A stretch of 64,000 nt of DNA from an uncultured Chlamydiae bacterium (GCA_903824495.1 CAIJXB010000016.1:1-64000), one strand, 5' to 3'; counted from the first letter of the stretch, positions 8,818 through 17,377 are shown. Translations and numbers: made by a program. Notes: a model not told the origin generated them from the letters alone.

Positions 8818-9327
8818 TTACTTTTCTCCCTTGAGTTCTTTGATTTGATCTCGTAGCCAGGCCGCTTGTTCGTAATGCTCTTTTTGGATGGCCTCGTTGA
8901 GCGCAACGCTTAAGCTAGAAAGTTCGCTCGAAAGAGGAATATTTGCAGCTGCTTGAGAAGGGGATTTCCCTTTATGAAGAGGGGCAGAGGGATTGATAAG
9001 AAACTCTTTTATAGTAGATTTAGATAAAGTGGTTTCATTCACAAACTTTTCAAGAAGCAGATCTTCAAACACTGTATAACAATGGTTGCAGCCAAGAGGA
9101 TTTCCTGTTTGAACCGTTTCACTTGTTGTCATACAAAGAGCGCAGTGTAGAGTTGGAGATTTGCTATCTTTTGGGCTAGAAGAATCAACACCGCCATGGA
9201 GTTTTTTTGCTAAGATGGGACAGTCGCTGCACATCTCTGTGCAGGAGCTTATGTTATTGGTCATCTCTTTATAAGTGACATCAGTAGGCTTTTGACAGTG
9301 GCCACATTCAATAGGTTTTTCCGGCAT
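8818..9327 (-). CDS. mcsA: McsA-like zinc-finger/UVR-motif protein
   Basis: 169 residues. The N-terminal two thirds contain four paired-cysteine sites (CGHC near 8, CSDC near 33, CALC near 62, CNHC near 79), the McsA zinc-ribbon arrangement. The C-terminal 30 residues (ALNEAIQKEHYEQAAWLRDQ) are a UVR motif. In Firmicutes McsA activates McsB and forms part of the CtsR/ClpC stress circuit. Here it is immediately upstream of mcsB, as in other chlamydiae, which supports the pairing although McsB is degenerate. AGAGAT precedes the ATG. Confidence 0.87.
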   Translation of the reverse strand: MPEKPIECGHCQKPTDVTYKEMTNNISSCTEMCSDCPILAKKLHGGVDSSSPKDSKSPTLHCALCMTTSETVQTGNPLGCNHCYTVFEDLLLEKFVNETTLSKSTIKEFLINPSAPLHKGKSPSQAAANIPLSSELSSLSVALNEAIQKEHYEQAAWLRDQIKELKGEK

Positions 9328-9397
9328 AGATCTCTTTTATATGTGAGCTTCAGATAAACTGGATTCTAGGTGGTAAGAGAAATATATGTAAAGAAGC

Positions 9398-10579
9398 TTA
9401 AGTGGCAGATTCGGAAACAAGTTCTTTAGAGGGAATGAGCCAGATACATCCAAGTGATAGGATTAAAAGGCTGCCTAAAATAGAAAGAGTGTAAATTTCC
9501 GGATGGGAGCTAAATTTTTTATAGAGGGCTCCTGAGATAAGAGGTCCCATGTGACTGAAACACCAAGCAAGGCCCATCAAAAGAGCAGAGATAGAGCTCG
9601 GACTTCCTGGCGCTACTTTGTGTCCCCAAGAGACGATCATAGAATTCACGCTGACAAGGCTTGCTCCTAATAAAAAGAGAAGCAATGTCCCTTCAGTTCC
9701 ACCTAAATACGGAGTGAAAGTTAAGAGATAAAATAAAAGAAGACTAGAAGAAAGAGCATATAAAATCATGATCCTTTGTCCCAGCTTGTCGCATAAATGC
9801 CCTATGAACGGAAGAGAAAGTGCTGCACCTAAAATGAAACAAAAATGTCCTCCACCCATCTTTAACCAAGAGTGGGTTGTTTTGATTGCAAGAATGTCGG
9901 GAAGCAAAAAGACAATCGAAAGAGCAAGTGCGTAGCTGAAAAGCTGCGCAAGGTAAAGAAGGGATAATGTTTTTTTGTTTTCTTTAAAATGGGAAAGCAG
10001 CTGCTTTAGTGAAAAGACCTTTGTTTTGGTTTCCTGCGGGAACGAATGAGATAAGACCCAAGCAGCGATAGCAAAAGCTGGAATAAGTAAAAAAAGCGAA
10101 TGAGTTTTGCTTGCGGAAATTACTTTGGTAAAAACGATCTGAGAGCACGCTAGACCACAAAGGCCAGCAGCAGCAAACAGTAAAATGGACTTTGCTTTAT
10201 GAGAGACTGTTAACGATCCGGCATAACCAACAGCTGCAGGATGGAAAGATCCTGAGCCAATGTTTAGAAAAAGAAGGATCAAGAAATAAGCAAAAAGCCC
10301 TTCTGCATAGGTGATCCAGACAATCGAAGAGCTGATGAGAAGTCCAAAAAGGAGGATGTATTTACGAAGACCTTTATCAGAAAAATATCCAAAGACGATT
10401 TGTAGCCCTTCCCCGATAAAACCGCTGATGCCGGCAATAAGTCCTGCTTTTTCAATATCGATGCCACAGATTGTTTTGTAAATGGGCCAAATGCCAGTGA
10501 AAGAATCGACAATGAAATGAGTGAAACAAAGGATGAGTAGATTTTTTCCTATGGAAGAAGATTTTAAAAAAGAAAACAT
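9398..10579 (-). CDS. MFS transporter, fosmidomycin-resistance-like
   Basis: A 393-residue, 12-segment major facilitator. The motif GSGSFHPAAVGYAG after the fourth segment resembles the FHP signature of Fsr-type exporters, and GYFSDKGLRKY matches the cytoplasmic loop 2-3 signature. The substrate is not readable. It is co-oriented with epmB upstream (47-nt gap) and mcsA downstream (70-nt gap). No clear Shine-Dalgarno sequence precedes the ATG, so the start is less certain than the frame. Confidence 0.82.
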   Translation of the reverse strand: MFSFLKSSSIGKNLLILCFTHFIVDSFTGIWPIYKTICGIDIEKAGLIAGISGFIGEGLQIVFGYFSDKGLRKYILLFGLLISSSIVWITYAEGLFAYFLILLFLNIGSGSFHPAAVGYAGSLTVSHKAKSILLFAAAGLCGLACSQIVFTKVISASKTHSLFLLIPAFAIAAWVLSHSFPQETKTKVFSLKQLLSHFKENKKTLSLLYLAQLFSYALALSIVFLLPDILAIKTTHSWLKMGGGHFCFILGAALSLPFIGHLCDKLGQRIMILYALSSSLLLFYLLTFTPYLGGTEGTLLLFLLGASLVSVNSMIVSWGHKVAPGSPSSISALLMGLAWCFSHMGPLISGALYKKFSSHPEIYTLSILGSLLILSLGCIWLIPSKELVSESAT

Positions 10580-10626
10580 AGTAGCCAGAGCAATTGGTTG
10601 GTTAAGGGGTGATCATAGGAGAAAAA

Positions 10627-11640
10627 TTAAAAAAAAGAAATTAGAGTTTTGGATGGTTTTTTTGGCTCTTCTTTTGCAAATTTAGGAAGGGCGTAGCCAG
10701 AAAGACAGGTAGAGAGCTCTTTCATGAGAGCTTTGCCTTCTTCTTCGAGCACATCGAAGTGAGCAGACCCTTGTACAGGATCTAGCTTATGTAGATAGTA
10801 GGGGAGGATTCCGTGATCCGAAAGATTTTCAAAGAGCTCTTTTAAAACAGGGACGGAGTCGTTGACTCCTTGTAGTAAAACGGATTGAGAGAGGACTGGT
10901 ATCCCAAGCTTTTGAATACTTTTCATCGCTGCGTAAATGTCACTATCAAGCTCCTTTGGATGGTTGACATGGATCACAAAGATGATCTGTTTGTTTATCG
11001 AGGCAAGAAGAGAGAGAAAAGACTCATCAATCCTTTCAGGAATACCAACAGGAAATCTTGTATGAAAGCGGATCCTTTTGATGTGAGAAATTGCATCCAA
11101 TTCACTTAGCAGCTTTTGCAGTACTTCATCGCTTAAAGAAAGAGGATCCCCTCCACTTAAGATGATCTCTTTTAAAGAAGCGTCTTGAGCTATGATTTCA
11201 AGCTCTTTTGAAAACTCTTTATTTTGCGCTTCGTAGTCAAAATTCTTTCTAAAGCAGTATCTGCAGTGCATGGCGCAGGCACTTGTTGTAATCAAAAGGG
11301 CCCGGCCTTTGTATTTTTGTAGAAGGCGGGTGTTTTGTTTTCGGAAAATAGCATCTTGGACCGGATCTAAGACAAAATTTGAATTTGGCTTTAACTCTTC
11401 TAAAGAGGGTAAAAATTGTTTTACAATCGGATCATTTAAGATGCCTTTTTCTGCTTTTGCAGCAAGGCGCAAGGGAAGGTTTAAAGGAAATGTAGATTTT
11501 TTTAGTATTTTTCCCCTAATTTCTTCAGGCAGGTTCAAATAGGAAACTAGCTTGTCCCAAGAGGTAAAGTTCTGTAATTGAATGCGGCGCCAGTTTGAAA
11601 TCACTAAAATTAGCTTTTGTTTATATATTTTGAAAAGCAT
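10627..11640 (-). CDS. epmB: EF-P beta-lysylation protein EpmB (lysine 2,3-aminomutase family radical SAM)
   Basis: A radical SAM enzyme that isomerises lysine to beta-lysine for modification of elongation factor P. The cluster motif CAMHCRYCFRKNF, the SAM/PLP region IILSGGDPLSLSDEVL, and FHTRFPVGIPERI, INHVNHP-like and PYYLHKLDPVQGSAHF segments match EpmB along its whole length (E. coli 342 residues). The N-terminus WRRIQLQNFTSWDKLVSYL also aligns. ATG 11640 is used (337 residues), but it lies inside a large inverted repeat and has no Shine-Dalgarno sequence; GTG 11604 and TTG 11667 are alternatives. The partner EpmA and EF-P are not in this window. Confidence 0.9.
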   Translation of the reverse strand: MLFKIYKQKLILVISNWRRIQLQNFTSWDKLVSYLNLPEEIRGKILKKSTFPLNLPLRLAAKAEKGILNDPIVKQFLPSLEELKPNSNFVLDPVQDAIFRKQNTRLLQKYKGRALLITTSACAMHCRYCFRKNFDYEAQNKEFSKELEIIAQDASLKEIILSGGDPLSLSDEVLQKLLSELDAISHIKRIRFHTRFPVGIPERIDESFLSLLASINKQIIFVIHVNHPKELDSDIYAAMKSIQKLGIPVLSQSVLLQGVNDSVPVLKELFENLSDHGILPYYLHKLDPVQGSAHFDVLEEEGKALMKELSTCLSGYALPKFAKEEPKKPSKTLISFF

Positions 11641-11691
11641 TCTATCTTGGAATTGAATGCTTTTCAAGGTTAAATATATAAGTAAAAGCTA
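11611..11691 (-). repeat. Long imperfect inverted repeat between murA and epmB
   Basis: Left arm 11611-11642 and right arm 11655-11691 are reverse complements: TAGCTTTT, then two mismatches, TTATATATTT, a 5-nt insertion in the right arm, and TGAAAAGCATTC. The spacer is 12 nt. The outer end coincides with the murA TAG stop and the inner part covers the epmB ATG at 11640. It could be a strong RNA hairpin (attenuator, mRNA stabiliser or terminator) or the remnant of a small palindromic element. No U-tract follows on the minus strand. Confidence 0.75.
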
Positions 11692-13077
11692 TTTGGCGGT
11701 TGCCGGGGTCCGTAGAAGCTCAGCTGTCTTTTCCTTGGCTTTGGACCCGTCTTTTAGCTCTCTTGTGATGTTTGCTCCAAGAGATTGGAGTTTGCCTGTC
11801 AGGTTTTCGTAGCCTCGATCTAGATAGGCAAGGCCGGAGATGATAGTTTCTTCTTGGCTAAGGAGGCCTGCCATTACATAGGCAAAGCCAGCTCTTAGAT
11901 CAGGGATGACGATCTCTTTGGCAGTCAGCGGCGTAGGGCCTCTGACAATCAAGCTGTGGTGGTATCCTTGAGAGGCGTAGCGGCAGTGTTTCCCCCCTAA
12001 GCAGTGGGTAGAAAGTTCAATGTTCGCTCCCATTTGATTCAAAGTCTCAGTATAGCCAAATCGATTTTCATAGACTGTTTCATGGATCGTAGAAAAGCCG
12101 GTTGCTTGTGTTAGAAGAACAACAAAGGGTTGTTGCCAGTCTGTTGCAAAACCTGGATGAACATCGGTTTCAATATGAACGCCACCTTTAAGAGGCCCAT
12201 TATAGAAAAACTCAATCCCATCATTTTTTACGTTGAATCCACCACCAACTTCTCGGATCTTATTCAAGAAAGTGATCATGTTTTGATGTTGCGCGCCTTC
12301 AACGAAGACTCTGCCTTTTGTGCTGATTGCTGCCATGCCAAGAGAGGCAGCTTCAATGCGGTCCGTTAAAACAGTATGTTCTACATCATAAAACTGAGTT
12401 GTATGTTCAATGCGGATAGTCCTATCGACGTCGACGCAGATGTTGGCTCCGAGTTTTTGTAAGAATAAAATGAGGTCGAGGATTTCAGGTTCAATCGCCG
12501 CATTTTTAATAACAGTTGTGCCTTTCGCTCTTACGGCTGCTAAGATGGAATTTTCTGTGGCTCCAACAGACGGGAAGTTGAGCTGAATAACTGTGCCTTT
12601 AAGTCCCTGATGCGCTCTTGCAAAGTAAGCGCCTTCTTTTTTCATGACGCGATATTCAATTTCAGCGCCGAGCTTTTGCAAAGCCTCAATGTGGAAATCA
12701 ACAGGGCGTTTACCTATTTTGCAGCCACCAGCTGTTGGAACGATGATGTCTTCATCAGTGCGGCCTAAAAGTGCGCCTAACATCAAAATAGGAATGCGAT
12801 TTGATCCAGAAAAACGTTGAGGAATGTGACAAGACTTAAGATCTTTGGTGACAATTTCTAAAACGCCTTCTTTTCTGTCCCAATGAATTTCGGATCCGAT
12901 TTCTCTGCAGAGCTCAACAGTGACTTCAACTTCTGCGATGTTTGGAACGTTGTATAAAGTACAGCGCTTATCAGAGATAAGGGATGCAACAAGGATTTTT
13001 GTAACGGCATTTTTAGCTCCGGCTGCTTTCACTCTACCTTCAAGAGGAACTCCGCCTTTAATTCTCAGTATTTCCAT
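11689..13077 (-). CDS. murA: UDP-N-acetylglucosamine 1-carboxyvinyltransferase MurA
   Basis: Catalyses the first committed step of peptidoglycan precursor synthesis, adding enolpyruvate from PEP to UDP-GlcNAc. GAKNAVTK at residues 20-27 gives the catalytic Lys22/Asn23 pair, and TAGGCKIGKRPVDFH contains Cys119, the residue equivalent to E. coli Cys115 that fosfomycin alkylates. C. trachomatis MurA has Asp here, so this enzyme keeps the ancestral state. 462 residues is longer than the typical 419, with a Lys/Thr/Ala-rich tail. AAGGAG lies 6 nt before the ATG. Confidence 0.95.
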   Translation of the reverse strand: MEILRIKGGVPLEGRVKAAGAKNAVTKILVASLISDKRCTLYNVPNIAEVEVTVELCREIGSEIHWDRKEGVLEIVTKDLKSCHIPQRFSGSNRIPILMLGALLGRTDEDIIVPTAGGCKIGKRPVDFHIEALQKLGAEIEYRVMKKEGAYFARAHQGLKGTVIQLNFPSVGATENSILAAVRAKGTTVIKNAAIEPEILDLILFLQKLGANICVDVDRTIRIEHTTQFYDVEHTVLTDRIEAASLGMAAISTKGRVFVEGAQHQNMITFLNKIREVGGGFNVKNDGIEFFYNGPLKGGVHIETDVHPGFATDWQQPFVVLLTQATGFSTIHETVYENRFGYTETLNQMGANIELSTHCLGGKHCRYASQGYHHSLIVRGPTPLTAKEIVIPDLRAGFAYVMAGLLSQEETIISGLAYLDRGYENLTGKLQSLGANITRELKDGSKAKEKTAELLRTPATAK

Positions 13078-13108
13078 AGTGCTCTCCTTGCATCTCTCTA
13101 GTACAGTC

Positions 13109-14164
13109 TTAACGAGAAATCGAATTTAAAACAAGTTGTTTTGGAAAGAGGGCAGAAGCTTTGTGTGAAGGGAGTAATCCTAGGAGATTTTCTTCATTTG
13201 ATTGATAGCTAATTGAAAGCAAATCATGCTTTGCAAGTTTTTTTGCAATTTGGAGTGCAGCCCATCCCATTGTTTTGCGCGCATTGATTTCTACAATAGG
13301 AAATAGTTTCGTTTTTTTTGTTTCGGGATCTAGATAGACAAAGGCATCAAAGCCAACATTTCCGAAAAAAGAAAGAGCAGCCAGCTGCTTAATTGCTTTT
13401 TTTGCAAACGTAAGATGCTCCTCTAAAAAGTGGAGGTTATCTTTGAACAAAAGATCACTTGGGCCTACGATGCTTTTAAGATAAATCCCACGAGAGGAAT
13501 TTTCACAAACGGTAGCTCCTACATAAGAAAATGAGCCATCTTCTTGAATGACCCACTGCGTGCTAAAATCCAAAACTCTTTCTACCCAAGGCTGACCAAT
13601 CACAGTTGGATTGCGTTTAAGAAAAGCAGAAGCCTTAGATAGATCATCATCATACGAAATGTGATGACCTCTTCCTGAAGAGCCATAAAGAGTCTTGAGT
13701 ACTTTAGGACCAATAAATGAGCTCCACCAAGAGGTGAGCTCTTCTAAAGAAGAGATAAGAGCAGATCCCTCTAACTGTGGGAAGCTTTTAAAACAAAACT
13801 CCTTCGACTGTATTTTTTTTACAAGATCAAGAGGGGGGATTTGGTAAGAGATGTTTTTTTCTAAAGCCCAAGTTTGAAGAGACTTTGAAGGGCCCCAAGA
13901 AGAAAGGGAAGCCTTTGAAGTGGGAAGGTCCGAAAGAAGTGCATAGGTGGGAACGTTAAAGCCAAGACTTTTTAAATGATTTAGATATTGAAGAGAAGGA
14001 GCATGAGAAAGAAGTGGGGTTTCAAAGTCTTCAGCTACAAGGCAAGCGAGGTACTGCAATTGAAAATACACAGGATGCTTTTCTAAGTGTTGCAAAGGTG
14101 TGAAAGAAGAAGTGCTGATTAGCTCCTCTTCAAAGAACGCATTAACGAAAAGAAAGCTTTGCAT
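13109..14164 (-). CDS. ATP-grasp domain protein of unknown substrate
   Basis: 351 residues. The C-terminal half carries ATP-grasp features: VLKTLYGSSGRGH (phosphate-binding loop region, about residues 155-167), a central IGQPWVERVLDFSTQW strand, and FFGNVGFDAFVYLD followed by PIVEINARKTMG with the metal-binding Glu and Asn. The N-terminal half is an unrecognised pre-ATP-grasp domain. Such proteins join a carboxylate to an amine or thiol. The gene lies head to head with ddl across 54 nt, which suggests but does not prove a cell-wall or peptide-ligase role. No clear ribosome site is seen before the ATG. Confidence 0.7.
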   Translation of the reverse strand: MQSFLFVNAFFEEELISTSSFTPLQHLEKHPVYFQLQYLACLVAEDFETPLLSHAPSLQYLNHLKSLGFNVPTYALLSDLPTSKASLSSWGPSKSLQTWALEKNISYQIPPLDLVKKIQSKEFCFKSFPQLEGSALISSLEELTSWWSSFIGPKVLKTLYGSSGRGHHISYDDDLSKASAFLKRNPTVIGQPWVERVLDFSTQWVIQEDGSFSYVGATVCENSSRGIYLKSIVGPSDLLFKDNLHFLEEHLTFAKKAIKQLAALSFFGNVGFDAFVYLDPETKKTKLFPIVEINARKTMGWAALQIAKKLAKHDLLSISYQSNEENLLGLLPSHKASALFPKQLVLNSISR

Positions 14165-14218
14165 AGAAAAGGGAACTCATTATCTTTGTGAGAAAAATTG
14201 TAGCAGGAGATGAGCTTT

Positions 14219-15286
14219 ATGGGCAAGATTCGAGTCGGAGTTGTATTTGGTGGCAAGTCGTGTGAACATGAAGTCTCTGTTTTGTCAGCTAAAAGTGTAG
14301 TAGCGGCCCTTGATAAGGAAAAGTACGAACCCGTTTTAATCAACATCGACAAAAATGGAGTTTGGCATTTAAGAGAGGCTCTAGAAGACTTTAGCAATCA
14401 AAAGTCTGTGGCGATCGTTCCTAAAAAAGAGGGGAGTGATTTAGTTCATCTATCATCATCTGATTCTTCAGCTCCCATTGAAGTTATTTTTCCGGTACTC
14501 CATGGTAGCTTTGGAGAAGATGGAACCATCCAAGGACTGTTTAAAATGGCAGATATTCCTTTTGTAGGAGCTGGAGTTTTAGGCTCTGCTGTTGGAATGG
14601 ACAAGGACGTAATGAAGCGTCTTCTTCGTGATGCAGGACTTCCGATTGGTAATTTTTTTGTAATACCTGCTCATAAAAAAGAGCAGTACTCTTATGAGCA
14701 CTGCGCTAGCATTTTAAAAGTTCCCTTTTTTATGAAGCCTGCGAATGCTGGGTCTTCTGTGGGTGTTTCTAAAATTCGATCCAAAGAAGAGTTTGAAAAA
14801 GCGCTGGATGAAGCTTTTTTATATGATAGAAAAGTCATAGTAGAGGAGTACATCAAAGGAAGAGAGATTGAGTGTTCTGTTCTTGGTAACGAACATCCCA
14901 TCGCTTCCATTCCAGGAGAAATCATCCCTCAACATGAATTCTATTCGTATGAAGCTAAATATTTGGATGAGAAGGGAGCGCTTCTTGAGATTCCTGCAGT
15001 TTTATCTCCTGAAATGACCAAACAAGTACAAGAGATGGCCGTAGAGGTGTTTCAGGTTCTTTGTTGTGAAGGAATGGGTAGAGTGGATATTTTCCTTACA
15101 GACGAAGGTAAGCTCTTTGTCAATGAAATCAATACACTGCCTGGGTTTACACAGATCAGTATGTATCCAAAATTGTGGCAAGCAAGTGGGCTTTCGTATT
15201 CAGATTTGCTTGATAAGTTGATACAGCTCGCGCTTGAGAGATCTCATGCAGAGAAAAGAATCCAAACCGCGTATTTGATTAAGTAG
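14219..15286 (+). CDS. ddl: D-alanine--D-alanine ligase
   Basis: ATP-grasp ligase forming D-Ala-D-Ala for peptidoglycan. FGGKSCEHEVSV at the N-terminus, VLHGSFGEDGTIQGL, the glycine-rich loop MKPANAGSSVGVSKI, GREIECSVLGN and VNEINTLPGFTQISMYPKLW are all canonical. ATG 14219 (355 residues) is chosen because AGGAG (14205-14209) is 9 nt upstream; the in-frame ATG at 14210 abuts that site. In C. trachomatis Ddl is fused to MurC; here it is a stand-alone gene followed 4 nt later by a methyltransferase-like gene. Confidence 0.95.
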   Translation: MGKIRVGVVFGGKSCEHEVSVLSAKSVVAALDKEKYEPVLINIDKNGVWHLREALEDFSNQKSVAIVPKKEGSDLVHLSSSDSSAPIEVIFPVLHGSFGEDGTIQGLFKMADIPFVGAGVLGSAVGMDKDVMKRLLRDAGLPIGNFFVIPAHKKEQYSYEHCASILKVPFFMKPANAGSSVGVSKIRSKEEFEKALDEAFLYDRKVIVEEYIKGREIECSVLGNEHPIASIPGEIIPQHEFYSYEAKYLDEKGALLEIPAVLSPEMTKQVQEMAVEVFQVLCCEGMGRVDIFLTDEGKLFVNEINTLPGFTQISMYPKLWQASGLSYSDLLDKLIQLALERSHAEKRIQTAYLIK

Positions 15287-15290
15287 GGTT

Positions 15291-15950
15291 ATGGATCAGT
15301 GGGGTAAAATCTCAGAAAGGTTTCATGAGTGGACAGCTCCTTTAAGGCCATCTCCTGAAGATGTGGAGATGTTTAGAAGGAGCCTTAATCCAAATGCAAG
15401 AACACTTTTGCTTGGAGTCACTCCTGAACTTCTGTCTCTTGCAAGAGTTGCTGTGGATAATAATCCTAAGATGATTGAAGTGCACCATTCTCATGCAGTT
15501 CTTGGTGACTGGGCAGATCTTCCTTTTGGACCTGAGTTTGATGCTGTGATTGGTGATGGATCTTTGAATGTCTTTCAAGGAAGGGTGGATCATTTTTTTC
15601 AGCAGGTGAAAAAAACGCTGAAAAATAGAGGACGTCTCACACTGCGTGTTTTTAGCTCTCCAGAAGTAAAAGAAGATTTAAATAGCGTTCTTGAAGGAAG
15701 AGAAGGGATGGGATTTCATGCCTTTAAATGGAGAGTGGCTCAGGCACTTGCAACTCCTTATGTTCGAGTACAAGATCTATACCGTGTAATAAAGCCTGTT
15801 TGGGATCATCCTACTTTAGAAGTGTATAAAGACTCGGATTTGATTTACTATTTCCCCAAAGTGTCTGAGCTTCCTAAATGGGATCATATTCAATTTGCAA
15901 CGTCTTATGAATTAGCAGAAAGATGCCCGGTCATTACCTGGAATCTATAG
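15291..15950 (+). CDS. SAM-dependent methyltransferase-like protein
   Basis: 219 residues with a class I methyltransferase fold: TLLLGVTPELLSLA in place of the usual VLDLGCGTG motif I, an acidic motif (GDWADLPFG) and FDAVIGDGSLNVF as motif IV, followed by a predicted helix and LKNRGRLTLRVF (motif VI/post-strand). The substrate is unknown. The start is 4 nt after the ddl stop with a weak TAGGG site, so the two are probably co-transcribed. Motif I is atypical, so catalysis is not certain. Confidence 0.72.
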   Translation: MDQWGKISERFHEWTAPLRPSPEDVEMFRRSLNPNARTLLLGVTPELLSLARVAVDNNPKMIEVHHSHAVLGDWADLPFGPEFDAVIGDGSLNVFQGRVDHFFQQVKKTLKNRGRLTLRVFSSPEVKEDLNSVLEGREGMGFHAFKWRVAQALATPYVRVQDLYRVIKPVWDHPTLEVYKDSDLIYYFPKVSELPKWDHIQFATSYELAERCPVITWNL

Positions 15951-15995
15951 GAGTTGTATAGGGTATCCTTCCCTACAAGGACAGCAATAGTTGAT

Positions 15996-16019
15996 CCTAT
16001 CCTTCCGCGGAAGGATAGG
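15996..16019. terminator. Perfect palindromic hairpin between convergent genes
   Basis: The 24-nt sequence is its own reverse complement: a 10-bp stem of CCTATCCTTC with GAAGGATAGG and a CGCG loop. It sits between the convergent methyltransferase (ends 15950) and reductase (ends 16022) genes, so it probably works as a bidirectional terminator, although no long T-run follows on either side. Confidence 0.65.
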
Positions 16020-16021
16020 TG

Positions 16022-17188
16022 TTAGTAAACATCCGTCATGTACTGTCTGGAGTGTCTCATGTTCTTTAGATAGGCTCTAGCATCATGTTCAGAGAGATTG
16101 CCATACTTTTCGATGATGGAAAGCAGTGTAGCTTCAACATCTTTTGCCATGCGAGTGGCATCGCCGCAGACGTAGAGGTAAGAGCCATTTGAAATCCAAT
16201 TCCAGATCTCTTCAGAATGCTTTAAAAGCTTATGTTGTACATACTCTTTAGATTCTTGGTCTCTAGAAAAAGCGGTATCAAGTCTAAGATGCCCTTGCTT
16301 TTCAAGCTCTAGTAGATAGTCTTTGTAAAGAAAATCATATTCGCGATTGCGCTCTCCAAAAAAGAGCCAATGTTTACCTGTTGCTTTGCTTGAGAGTCTT
16401 TCTTGCAAAAAGGCTCTATAAGGCGCAACACCAGTTCCAGGTCCAATCATAATGATGTTTGCAGCGGGGTCGTCAGGGAGTTTGAAGTGAGCTGCAGGTT
16501 GTACGTAGATTGGAATAGAGGTTTTTGATTCAGTTGCTAAATGGCATAGAAAGTGGCTTGCAACACCATAGCGGACTTCATCACCATGAGGATAGGATAG
16601 AAGCGCTACGAGAAGATGAAGCTCATCAGGATGCGTTTTTAAAGAAGAGCTGATCGAATAAAAACGAGGAAGAAGAGGTGTAAAGAACTGAGCGATGTCT
16701 TGCAATACAAGAGGTTCTTGAGCTAAGAGCTCAATGATATCAATTAAGTCTTTGCCAAGGAGAAACTCTGAAAGAGCTACTTTGTTTTCAGGTTGCAGTA
16801 GTCGTAAAAGTTCTTCATTTTTGTTTTTTTCAGCAATGTATCTAATCAGCGGAGTGTTGACTCTTGAAAGATTTACTTTTTTAAGCAGGTAGTCTTCGGA
16901 TGTCATCTCTACTTGAGATCTGGGATCGATGATAGGTGTTGTAGGAGGGCAGTTCAAAAGAGAGAGAAATCTTTTAATAAGCTCTGGGTCGTTTTGAGCA
17001 AGAACACCGATGGAGTCTCCAGGATGGAAGATCAGATCGGATCCTTTGATATCCAAAGAAATGTGATATGTCTTTTTCGAGGAGTTAGGATGGGATAAAA
17101 CGGCTTTTTCTTTCAAAACAACGCAGTAAGGATCTGTCTTACTATAGTGCTGCGGAAGAGTTTTTTTTGTGTTTTCTAAGTTACTCAT
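16022..17188 (-). CDS. cysJ: CysJ-like NADPH-dependent flavoprotein reductase (no flavodoxin domain)
   Basis: 388 residues related to the FAD/NADPH half of sulfite reductase flavoprotein. FHPGDSIGV begins the FAD domain, RFYSISSS (about residue 195) is the FAD-binding motif, IGPGTGVAPYRAFLQE binds NADP pyrophosphate, LYVCGDATRMAKDVE is the Cys-containing nicotinamide region, and the C-terminus RQYMTDVY keeps the terminal aromatic residue. The N-terminal flavodoxin (FMN) domain of the 599-residue E. coli CysJ is absent and no CysI is nearby, so the electron acceptor is unknown. ATG 17188 is used; a TTG two codons upstream is possible. Confidence 0.85.
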   Translation of the reverse strand: MSNLENTKKTLPQHYSKTDPYCVVLKEKAVLSHPNSSKKTYHISLDIKGSDLIFHPGDSIGVLAQNDPELIKRFLSLLNCPPTTPIIDPRSQVEMTSEDYLLKKVNLSRVNTPLIRYIAEKNKNEELLRLLQPENKVALSEFLLGKDLIDIIELLAQEPLVLQDIAQFFTPLLPRFYSISSSLKTHPDELHLLVALLSYPHGDEVRYGVASHFLCHLATESKTSIPIYVQPAAHFKLPDDPAANIIMIGPGTGVAPYRAFLQERLSSKATGKHWLFFGERNREYDFLYKDYLLELEKQGHLRLDTAFSRDQESKEYVQHKLLKHSEEIWNWISNGSYLYVCGDATRMAKDVEATLLSIIEKYGNLSEHDARAYLKNMRHSRQYMTDVY

Positions 17189-17257
17189 AGACAAAAGTTG
17201 GTAAAAAGGTTAAATAAAAAAACTATAGTACTTTACAATCGATAAGGACCCTGCTGT

Positions 17258-17377
17258 ATGAAAGGATTGATCCTGCTTTTTCTCGTCTTGGTATTAGCTG
17301 GCTGCGCTCAAAGTGGCTACACTCCTTCTTACATCATTTCTGACGTAGATAAAGAAGGGTACACAGTAGAAGAGTGA
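17258..17377 (+). CDS. Tiny lipoprotein, 39 residues
   Basis: The protein begins MKGLILLFLVLVLAGC: a basic start, a hydrophobic core and a lipobox LAGC with the lipidated Cys at residue 16. The mature peptide is only 24 residues (ends GYTVEE). AAGGA (17244-17248) lies 9 nt before the ATG. The TGA lies in a perfect terminator hairpin. It is divergent from the cysJ-like gene and convergent with gltX. Function is unknown; the clean signal, ribosome site and terminator support a real gene. Confidence 0.72.
   Translation: MKGLILLFLVLVLAGCAQSGYTPSYIISDVDKEGYTVEE

Noticed and set aside
9178..9327. McsB frame continuing upward inside mcsA
   Set aside because: The McsB frame overlaps mcsA up to 8906 only as an open shadow; conserved McsB sequence begins after GTG 8816.
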